DNA from: Bacillus sp. FJAT-28004
GTDB taxonomy: Bacteria > Bacillota > Bacilli > Paenibacillales > Paenibacillaceae
DNA length: 64,000 nucleotides
Direction: 5' to 3'
NCBI RefSeq assembly: GCF_001280845.1
Contig: NZ_LGHP01000001.1
Location: forward strand, 553,905-617,904
Shown piece after piece: positions 27,618-34,341 of this stretch; position 1 is the stretch's first letter; every line of letters begins with the position of its first letter. The translations under genes and the position numbers were made by a program. The notes beneath the pieces were generated by a model that was given only the letters and a program-made list of their open reading frames with translations, was not told the DNA's origin and did not search any database.

Positions 27618-28052
27618 ATGTCGATGTCATTCGAGCGATACATGTTAGATATGGTGCAGCCTATGAGAGACGATCTTACTCGCATTGGTATTCAGGAGCT
27701 TCGCACACCTGAGGAAGTTGAAGAAAAATTGCCAAACGCAAAAGGTACGGCGCTTGTTGTTATCAATTCCGTTTGCGGCTGTGCAGCAGGCCAATGCCGT
27801 CCAGGCGTAGCTGATGCGCTTCAACACGATATTACTCCTGATCATTTGTATACCGTATTTGCAGGGCAAGATAAAGAAGCAACTGCAAAAGCTCGTGAAT
27901 ATTTTGCTCCATATCCGCCATCTTCCCCTTCAATCGCTTTGATGAAGGATGGAGAGCTAGTACACTTTATCGAGCGCCACCAGATCGAGAATCGTTCCGC
28001 AGCGGACATTGCAGCTGATTTGACGGACGCTTTCGATCGGTTTTGCCGCTAA
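27618..28052 (+). CDS. bacilliredoxin BrxA/BrxB family
   Basis: The 144-residue thioredoxin-fold protein carries the diagnostic CGC active site in VINSVCGCAAGQCRPG near residue 53 and the conserved TVFAGQDKEATAKAREYF and PPSSPSIALMKDGELVHFI blocks. Family knowledge: bacilliredoxins remove bacillithiol from S-bacillithiolated proteins after oxidative stress. The N-terminus is closer to BrxA (YphP) of B. subtilis, so I do not fix the name. An additional cysteine stands four residues after the CGC motif. The gene has an AAAGGAG site and is followed after 14 bases by nadE. Confidence 0.9.
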   Translation: MSMSFERYMLDMVQPMRDDLTRIGIQELRTPEEVEEKLPNAKGTALVVINSVCGCAAGQCRPGVADALQHDITPDHLYTVFAGQDKEATAKAREYFAPYPPSSPSIALMKDGELVHFIERHQIENRSAADIAADLTDAFDRFCR

Positions 28053-28066
28053 TTAGGACGGTAGAT

Positions 28067-28876
28067 ATGAGTTTACAACAGCAAATCATTGAAAGACTTG
28101 GCGTTAAGCCGCAAATCGATCCAGAGCAGGAAATTCGCAAACGGGTTGATTTCCTGAAGCAATATGTAACGCAATCGGGAACAACGGGCTTGCTTATTGC
28201 GATTAGCGGTGGAATTGACAGCGCGGTAGCAGCGGGTCTTTGCAAGCTGGCAACAGATGAGCTTAGCTCGGAAACGGGTCGCGAGTATATGACACTTGGT
28301 GTGTTTCAGCCTTATGGCGAGCAATCCGACATTGCCGATAGCTATGCAGTGGCGGAAGCATTCCAGCTGAAGCATCGCGCTGAGACGAATATCGAAGAAG
28401 CCGTGGATGAAATCGCGATTGAGGTAGAGCATAGCTTTAAGTCATTAGGCATTCCGCGTCATTTAAGCCGTGGAGGCAAAGGCAATGTGAAAGCAAGAAC
28501 GCGGATGGTTATGCAATACGCGCTTGCATTCGACCTTAATTTGCTAGTAGTTGGAACAGATCATGCATCTGAGGCCATTACGGGTTTTTACACGAAATGG
28601 GGCGACGGAGCGGTCGATGTTACTCCGCTTAGTACGCTTAACAAACGGCAGGTTCGTGAGCTGGCCTCTCATATTGGGGTACCGCAAAGCGTGCTCGACA
28701 AAGCGCCTACGGCAGGCCTATGGGACGGACAAACCGACGAAGGCGAGCTAGGCATCACTTACGGTGATAACAGCGACTACCTCGAAGGTAAGAAAATTAG
28801 CGACGAGGCTCGCGAGAAGCTAGAAAAACAATATTTGAAAACCGAGCATAAGCGCTCCCCGATTCCGGGTATATAA
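28067..28876 (+). CDS. nadE: ammonia-dependent NAD synthetase
   Basis: The 269-residue protein adenylates nicotinic acid adenine dinucleotide and amidates it to NAD. The PP-loop motif SGGIDSAVAAG is near residue 48, the NVKARTRMVMQYALA segment near 145 and the GTDHASEAITGFYTKWGDG segment near 165. The length and lack of a nitrilase domain show the ammonia-using form, like B. subtilis NadE. The ATG at 28067 lies behind AGGACGG; an in-frame TTG overlaps the previous gene and is not preferred. It probably shares a transcript with the bacilliredoxin gene. Confidence 0.95.
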   Translation: MSLQQQIIERLGVKPQIDPEQEIRKRVDFLKQYVTQSGTTGLLIAISGGIDSAVAAGLCKLATDELSSETGREYMTLGVFQPYGEQSDIADSYAVAEAFQLKHRAETNIEEAVDEIAIEVEHSFKSLGIPRHLSRGGKGNVKARTRMVMQYALAFDLNLLVVGTDHASEAITGFYTKWGDGAVDVTPLSTLNKRQVRELASHIGVPQSVLDKAPTAGLWDGQTDEGELGITYGDNSDYLEGKKISDEAREKLEKQYLKTEHKRSPIPGI

Positions 28877-28906
28877 ATCGCTGCTTTGGTTTCATGCGTT
28901 AAGAAG

Positions 28907-28951
28907 ACTGTTCCTTGAACCGAGAAATCGGCAGGGGGCAGTTTTTTTTTT
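28907..28951 (+). terminator. intrinsic terminator after nadE
   Basis: An 11-pair stem with G-U pairs (28907-28917 with 28932-28942) encloses CCGA-GAAA-TCGG with a GNRA loop and is followed by nine T. Confidence 0.8.
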
Positions 28952-29049
28952 GCAATCGAGCAGGTTTAGAAACGTGAAGTGTGCAACAATACGGGGAGGA
29001 AAAATGAAAGAGGGAGAGAATATACTAGTTGTGGAAGGAGCTGTAAGCT

Positions 29050-29889
29050 ATGAAAAATACGAAGTTAATCCTTGTTGAGGGATTGCCCGGTTCAGGAAAA
29101 ACGAGTACGGCTCGTTATGTGAAACAATTATTGGATGAACAAAATATCGCTAATCGCTTGTTTTTGGAGGGCGATTTGGATCACCCAGCGGATTATGATT
29201 CCACGGCTTATTTTACAGAAGCGCAATTTAAGCAATTGCTGCAAAAATATACGGAACAACAGCAGCTAATCAAACAATATTCAGAAGCAAAAAAGGACGG
29301 ATTTGTTGTTTATTACGGGAAGCTGCTGATGGAAACGGATTCGATCAATAGAGAAGATTTCGCAGCCTATGATGTATATAACATTTCTTTGGCGCAGCAT
29401 CAACAACTCATCTTAGAAAAGTGGAGCGATTTTGCGAAACAAGCAATTAACGGAGATGAAGTGTACATATTGGAATGCTGCTTTTTGCAAAATCCTTTAA
29501 CAATCATGCTCGCACGAGAAAATTGTTCTGAGCCTGACATATCTGCCTACATTCATGAGTTGAATCGCTTGATTCAGCCGTTAAATCCTGTAGTGTGCTA
29601 TTTGCATCAAGATGACTTCAGAAATGCATTCCCTTCTATTATTGCTGAGAGGTCAACGGACTGGCTAGACTTTATTACTTGGTATTACACGGAGCAAGGC
29701 TACGGTAAAAGTAAAGAGCTAAAGGGAGTAGAGGGTCTTCTTGAAGTGCTTGAACTGCGAAAGACATATGAATTTGCGATACTAGAGGATTTGCCGATCG
29801 ATAAAATAATGTTGGGTAGAAGCAGCCAAGATTGGAATAAGATCCACAGCCAAATTTATTCAGATATGCAAAGCCGGTTAAGTAGGTGA
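29050..29889 (+). CDS. P-loop NTPase/kinase-like protein
   Basis: The 279-residue protein has a clean Walker A motif, EGLPGSGKTSTA, at residues 9-20, in the arrangement of small-molecule kinases and adenylylsulfate-kinase-like proteins. A likely Walker B/Asp segment is VYILECCF near 138. The rest is unlike any family I can name. It starts at an ATG behind GGAAGGAG. The small DUF2809 gene follows after 7 bases. Candidate roles include phosphorylation of a nucleoside, antibiotic or other metabolite, but nothing in the context decides this. Confidence 0.7.
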   Translation: MKNTKLILVEGLPGSGKTSTARYVKQLLDEQNIANRLFLEGDLDHPADYDSTAYFTEAQFKQLLQKYTEQQQLIKQYSEAKKDGFVVYYGKLLMETDSINREDFAAYDVYNISLAQHQQLILEKWSDFAKQAINGDEVYILECCFLQNPLTIMLARENCSEPDISAYIHELNRLIQPLNPVVCYLHQDDFRNAFPSIIAERSTDWLDFITWYYTEQGYGKSKELKGVEGLLEVLELRKTYEFAILEDLPIDKIMLGRSSQDWNKIHSQIYSDMQSRLSR

Positions 29890-29896
29890 GTACCTA

Positions 29897-30277
29897 TTGA
29901 AAGAGAGAATACCATACGTTATAGCAGTGGTCATATCCATGGTGCTTGGCTACAGCTCTAGAAGGTATGCTGATTCACTGCCAGCGTTCGTTGCAGAGCA
30001 TTTTGGCGATGCGCTGTGGGCAAGCATGATTTATTTTGGTTTTCGTGCTATAGGGGTGAATAAGAACTTGTTTTGGGCTGGAGGTATAAGCGTCATCTTT
30101 TGTTTCGGCATTGAGTTTAGTCAGCTCTATCAAGTGGATTGGATGAATGAGATTCGCAGCACATTTGTTGGTGCCTTAGTGCTCGGGAGCGGTTTTTTGA
30201 CCGTAGATTTAATCAGGTACAGTGTGGGCATTATGATTGCTTTGATCGTTGATAGGTATTTTATCCAAAAGACATAA
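29897..30277 (+). CDS. DUF2809 membrane protein
   Basis: The 126-residue protein has four hydrophobic segments and the family pattern: LGYSSRRYADSLPAFVAEHFGDALWA (seen as two parts near residues 18-44) and the conserved CFGIEFSQLYQVDWMNEIR loop near 75-93. It starts at TTG 29897, after AGGTGAG, 7 bases behind the P-loop gene, and the two are probably co-translated. DUF2809 members are small integral membrane proteins of unknown function. A terminator follows. Confidence 0.8.
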   Translation: MKERIPYVIAVVISMVLGYSSRRYADSLPAFVAEHFGDALWASMIYFGFRAIGVNKNLFWAGGISVIFCFGIEFSQLYQVDWMNEIRSTFVGALVLGSGFLTVDLIRYSVGIMIALIVDRYFIQKT

Positions 30278-30315
30278 GAAAACCCTTCCACCAAAAAAAT
30301 GGCGGAAGGGTTTTT
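30278..30315. terminator. bidirectional intrinsic terminator
   Basis: Arms 30278-30292 and 30300-30315 pair with one mismatch (ACCCTTCC with GGAAGGGT) and carry A and T runs on the two sides. It serves the DUF2809 gene and the converging amidoligase-like gene. Confidence 0.8.
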
Positions 30316-30339
30316 GCATTACTTGATTTTTTATTGCTA

Positions 30340-31245
30340 TTATTCGATTTGACAGACTACTGTCCAGCTCTTATCAGAAGGCCGCAGCACATATTTAAAT
30401 AGTTTTCCGCCAGATTTCTCAATAGCAACCAAAATGCCATTTTGAACGGGTAAAATGTGATGAATTTCTCCACCTGGTACAAGAGCTGTTGCAAGTGGGG
30501 TTAAGATTGGAATGAGAGATTCCTCAAGCCAACATCTTTCTTGATACCACTGAGGAATCGGAATAGCAGCAGGATAACCTTGAATAGGCGCTTCAAGCTC
30601 GAGAGCCAAGCTTCGAGGATCAGCTGAAAGTTTACGTCCGGCACCTATCGCTGCTACGAACCGCAAGCACAGTTCAATGGTATGGAGGATCTCATCATAG
30701 CTGACAGAACCATTGGCGTACCGAATTTCCACCGTACCCATATCAAACCAAGCTGCTAAGTTTATTCCACAACGATGGGATTGGGGGCGCCCGCGATGGA
30801 GAACAGCATCAGCACCTTTGTTTGTCATAAAGTTTTCTCGCATCTCAGGCGTAACCGGCGGGCAAAACAGCAATCGATGCTCACTAGTATTGAGTAATGC
30901 TTGGATGGCTTGTTGATATTCCAGTGCAGCGTCTACAAGCGGGAGGACAGCGTCTTCTCCCCATGGTTCCAGTCCAATATGAACATGAAGCCCACAGCTC
31001 CAATTAACCGTTGCTCCTTGTTCTTGCAGGCGGGTTAGCGTGGTCTGAATTTGTTCTCGATCTGCCCATAAGATCGGTGGCGGCTTAAGCTCGCTTCCTG
31101 ACTCCGTTCCGCTCTCATCTATCTGTCGTTCATCCAAAGACATAACCCAGCCAGGCAATAGCTCCAAGCTTTCCGGGCTTCCACCTATAAACTCAATTTC
31201 AACGCCGAAGCGCAGGTCTTTCCAATCCACTAATTTTGGCCACAT
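30340..31245 (-). CDS. amidoligase-like (COOH-NH2 ligase) protein
   Basis: The ATG at 31245 lies 8 bases after AGAGGA; an ATG two codons earlier is too close. The 301-residue protein shows the amidoligase pattern (PF12224, glutamine-synthetase/GCS-related): RFGVEIEFIGG near residue 12 with metal-binding glutamates, CGLHVHIGLEPWGE near 85 and VEIRYANGSVSYDEI near 175. Family knowledge: such enzymes form amide or peptide bonds using ATP, and many are linked to cell-wall or peptide modification. No partner such as an ATP-grasp enzyme, gamma-glutamyl cyclotransferase or peptide gene is beside it. It is a single-gene unit divergent from the next gene. The substrate is unknown. Confidence 0.75.
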   Translation of the reverse strand: MWPKLVDWKDLRFGVEIEFIGGSPESLELLPGWVMSLDERQIDESGTESGSELKPPPILWADREQIQTTLTRLQEQGATVNWSCGLHVHIGLEPWGEDAVLPLVDAALEYQQAIQALLNTSEHRLLFCPPVTPEMRENFMTNKGADAVLHRGRPQSHRCGINLAAWFDMGTVEIRYANGSVSYDEILHTIELCLRFVAAIGAGRKLSADPRSLALELEAPIQGYPAAIPIPQWYQERCWLEESLIPILTPLATALVPGGEIHHILPVQNGILVAIEKSGGKLFKYVLRPSDKSWTVVCQIE

Positions 31246-31295
31246 GGTCATCTTCCTCTCATTTCTTATAAGCTGGGTTCATTAATGAGAGGATA

Positions 31296-31330
31296 CGAGG
31301 TGGACCTCGGGATTAACGAGGGATTTTTTT
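31296..31330 (+). promoter_or_regulatory. attenuator-like pair of alternative hairpins
   Basis: CGAGG (31296-31300) can pair with CCTCG (31305-31309), which can instead pair with CGAGG (31317-31321) in front of a T-run. These are mutually exclusive, as in antiterminator/terminator switches, though the stems are only 5 bases. It lies about 135 bases before the 543-residue gene. Confidence 0.35.
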
Positions 31331-31462
31331 TCTGAACATAAAAAGACCTCCTGATCCGAAAAAGTTATTATGATTAGCGATAGAAAATAACGAAAAGGTT
31401 TCTCTTATTAAAGATATTATATATGATTAGAAGAAAAAAGGTAAATTGAGGAGATCCGTATA

Positions 31463-33094
31463 ATGAGTTTTACAGCTAATCAAAAAGAGATCATTCAAAA
31501 AATTGCGATAGCAGCGCATCGCCAGCCTATTTTAAGCAGCGGTCTATGGTTTCATCATGATTTACGCGATAATTTTTATTATGCTTCCTACTTGTTCGCA
31601 GCAGCAGTTGATCAATCAGAGCCGCTGCCCTTCGAGCGGGAATCTGCTAAACAAACGGCAGTAACTGTTCTTTTGGAGGTGCTCGCTCTTCAAGATCAGG
31701 ATGCTCAGAGCGTTACCTATGGTCATTGGCCGCTGTGGCTGGAGCTGGTTCCTAAGGACTCAAAACCAAATACGCTGCCCGTGGAGCTGATGGGGAGCTT
31801 GATGGCATTTTTTGCGGGCCGGTATAGGACGTATTTTGACGAAAAGCTAATACAGGCATTTGATGCAGCTCTTATACATATTTATCGAAGCGGCTTCTAC
31901 CATCAAAAAAATGTATTTGGTCATCATGATGCTAAATATACAGCTGCAAAGCTGATTTTCGGACAAATGTTTGATGATGCTGAGCTGCTGGAGGATGGGC
32001 GAAACAATCTTCAGCTCACATTAGCCCATATTCGTAAGCATGGCATGTCCGAGTACAGCAGTATGCCTTGGTTCTGGCATTGGGTGCAGGCATTCACATG
32101 CGCATGGCATGAGATAAGTGACGCAGCAATTAAGCGAGAGCTGGCCGACATGCTGGATTTTCTCTGGAACGAGCGAGCGGTGTTTTACTTGAAAGGGGCT
32201 TGGGTAGGCGCTCATTGCCGCGGTCAGAAGCATGACATTCCGCTTGATAGCAACGTTTTGCATGATTATGTGCAATTCGGTGATTTCGAGCTTCCAGAGC
32301 AAATGCCTCGGACGGAGTATGCGGGATTTTTATATTACGAGGCGCCTGAAACAGCTCGTCGTACAGCGCTTAATCGCAATGAGCCCACTGAGGTGAATAA
32401 GGTGATCACGAAGCTAACGGATGGGGGAGTAAGCACGCTTCACAGCTATGCTTACATTACATCGGATTTTGCATCAGGCGGGATGTGGGAGCGTTTCAAG
32501 GAGTTTGACAATGAGCAGCATCGCTGGGACATTTCATTGCCACTCGGACAGCAAAGCGGCGTAAATCAACTCTATTTCTTCCATCCGGCAGAGTCGAACG
32601 CAGTGGATGATTTGAGGCATCAAACCGAGCACACGGAAGTCCTCTATTACAAAAATACGATAATGGCCCTATATCCTATTCCCACGGGCATAGACAATAC
32701 TATTGTAGGGGTATTGCCTTGTATAGAGTGGCAGCAAGAGCCGGGGATGCTGCTTGGCCAGACAGGCCATGTCTATTTGGCACTCTACCTAATGCAGCCC
32801 TATGAACTGGATCGTCGTTCCGACCGCCATATCGTGACAAGCGAAGGCTCGGAAAACGGCGTAATTGTCGAAGCAATCAGTTACAGCGATGCGCTTAAGA
32901 GGGGCATAAGCAGCTATGCGGAGTTTGTGGAAGAGGCAAAGCGGAATATGCCAACTTGGTCAACAGACAAAAAGCTTAGTGTCCGTTATGTGAGCCAGGA
33001 TAAGAGCGTGCTTGAACTAAATGTTGATAGACAAGGTAAAAGCGAAAAATGGATTAATGGGCTATCAATTGATTTTACGGAATATAAGATTTGA
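31463..33094 (+). CDS. 543-residue protein, possible alpha/alpha-toroid carbohydrate-active enzyme
   Basis: I do not recognise a named family. Residues 1-250 are mostly helical with repeated aromatic pairs (GLWFHHDLRDNFYYASYLFAA near 27, GHWPLWLEL near 88, YSSMPWFWHWVQAF near 198), as in alpha/alpha-toroid lyases and hydrolases. Residues 290-540 look strand-rich, as a beta-sandwich would. There is no signal peptide, so it would act in the cytosol. Candidate acid/base residues cannot be fixed without a structural match. It has an ATG after GAGGAGATC, no close neighbours on its strand, and an attenuator-like leader. Confidence 0.55.
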   Translation: MSFTANQKEIIQKIAIAAHRQPILSSGLWFHHDLRDNFYYASYLFAAAVDQSEPLPFERESAKQTAVTVLLEVLALQDQDAQSVTYGHWPLWLELVPKDSKPNTLPVELMGSLMAFFAGRYRTYFDEKLIQAFDAALIHIYRSGFYHQKNVFGHHDAKYTAAKLIFGQMFDDAELLEDGRNNLQLTLAHIRKHGMSEYSSMPWFWHWVQAFTCAWHEISDAAIKRELADMLDFLWNERAVFYLKGAWVGAHCRGQKHDIPLDSNVLHDYVQFGDFELPEQMPRTEYAGFLYYEAPETARRTALNRNEPTEVNKVITKLTDGGVSTLHSYAYITSDFASGGMWERFKEFDNEQHRWDISLPLGQQSGVNQLYFFHPAESNAVDDLRHQTEHTEVLYYKNTIMALYPIPTGIDNTIVGVLPCIEWQQEPGMLLGQTGHVYLALYLMQPYELDRRSDRHIVTSEGSENGVIVEAISYSDALKRGISSYAEFVEEAKRNMPTWSTDKKLSVRYVSQDKSVLELNVDRQGKSEKWINGLSIDFTEYKI

Positions 33095-33218
33095 AAAATT
33101 ATTTTTGAGTATATTATCGTGCCTGGCGGAAGGAAAGCTGCACTGACTAAAGCCGTAACGCAATGTATTCACATATCGTTCACCACTATATAGCTCTAAT
33201 GAGTCATGTGATACTACT

Positions 33219-33270
33219 CCCCCATTGTTACAATTTGGACAGTTAATCCAAACCGATGGGGGTATTTTTT
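33219..33270 (+). promoter_or_regulatory. hairpin that sequesters the ribosome binding site of the DUF4198 gene
   Basis: CCCCCAT (33219-33225) pairs perfectly with ATGGGGG (33256-33262), enclosing a second stem, TTTGGA (33234-33239) with TCCAAA (33247-33252). The GGGGG is the only ribosome binding site for the ATG at 33271, and a run of six T lies between. This looks like a terminator or translation switch ending at the start codon. The 176-base gap holds no other gene. Confidence 0.6.
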
Positions 33271-34332
33271 ATGAAGTTTAAGAAAAAAATCGCGGGAGCA
33301 GCGCTGGCTGCCATGTTGACACTAGGAGCGGCGGCTCCAGTGTTCGCGCATGACGGATGGTCGCAGACAAGTGCTCCAATCATAGCACAGGGCCAAGTAT
33401 CCTATGTTGAGCTTATGTACGGCAATCACTCCAACGAGCACAAAAGCTATCGGCTAGAAGGTCAGTGGGGCAGTACTTCGAAAGTATATGTGACTACGCC
33501 AGCAGGGCTGAAATCAGATATTACGGGTACTCGTTTCTACACTGGCGAGCCGGCTACGGAAACAACGCCAGCACTAAATAATTATTTCGTAGCGTCTTTT
33601 AAATCAAATGTTCCAGGCGCGTATATTATTTCTACAGAAGCAGATAGCGTGTACAAGGGCGCAGATGCTGCAAGCCGTACCTTGCGCAGTGCTAAATCTT
33701 TCGTAGCGATTAGTGACATTCCTGTTGTTGAGCGGGTCAAAGCACTTACAGGTTTCGCTAAACAAGTAAGCCCGGATAGAGCTGAGCTCATTCCGATGTT
33801 CAACCCTGCTGCAACAACGCAAGGTGAAAAGGTGTCGATTCAACTGCTTCTAAAAGGCAAGCCGCTTGCTAACACATCCGTTGATATTATTCGCCGCAGC
33901 AATTCTGAAGCCGTGGAGCTGAAGACGGATGAAAAGGGCTTGGTTTCATTTACGACAGACGCTGCTGATTATTACTTAGTACGTGCAAAACCAAGCACAT
34001 CGGAAGCCAAGGAAGGCGAGTACAGCACAACCAATTATGAGGCGACTATGACGTTTACCGTTCAAAATAAATCTGTGAAACTTCCAGGCAGCACACTGTC
34101 CGCTAAACCCCATATTTACGTAAATGGAAACGTAGTTGCCGTAAGCAGTCTGACGGTTTCGAATGGAACAACAAAGGTCGATGCAGCGTTCATTAAGCAA
34201 TATGTAGACAAAGCTTATAAAGGCACAGGTGCAGTAACACTCCGTTCCGCAGCAGAAGCAACTGGTGCTTTTGTTGAATATTTTCCGGCAGTAGGCGGTA
34301 ATCAAGCAGCTATCGCTATTTACACGAAATAA
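33271..34332 (+). CDS. exported DUF4198 (NikM-like) metal-linked protein
   Basis: The ATG at 33271 follows GGGGG by 8 bases; an ATG at 33256 lies inside the hairpin and has no site of its own. The 353-residue product has a signal peptide ending VFA, so the mature protein would begin with HDGW. This is typical of DUF4198 proteins, in which the N-terminal histidine takes part in metal binding. The body is an Ig-like sandwich (ELMYGNHSNEHKSYRL near 40, LLLKGKPLANTSVDII near 190). The last 85 residues (HIYVNGNVVAVSSL) resemble the copper amine oxidase N-terminal-like module often found in Paenibacillus surface proteins. The CopC/CopD gene follows after 9 bases. A role in presenting copper or a related metal is inferred. 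Confidence 0.75.
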   Translation: MKFKKKIAGAALAAMLTLGAAAPVFAHDGWSQTSAPIIAQGQVSYVELMYGNHSNEHKSYRLEGQWGSTSKVYVTTPAGLKSDITGTRFYTGEPATETTPALNNYFVASFKSNVPGAYIISTEADSVYKGADAASRTLRSAKSFVAISDIPVVERVKALTGFAKQVSPDRAELIPMFNPAATTQGEKVSIQLLLKGKPLANTSVDIIRRSNSEAVELKTDEKGLVSFTTDAADYYLVRAKPSTSEAKEGEYSTTNYEATMTFTVQNKSVKLPGSTLSAKPHIYVNGNVVAVSSLTVSNGTTKVDAAFIKQYVDKAYKGTGAVTLRSAAEATGAFVEYFPAVGGNQAAIAIYTK

Positions 34333-34341
34333 GGATTGCAG

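Noticed and set aside
33095..33218. Known riboswitch before the DUF4198 gene
   Set aside because: The sequence does not show the conserved cores of cobalamin, cyclic di-GMP, NiCo or manganese riboswitches that I know; only the downstream hairpin is supported.
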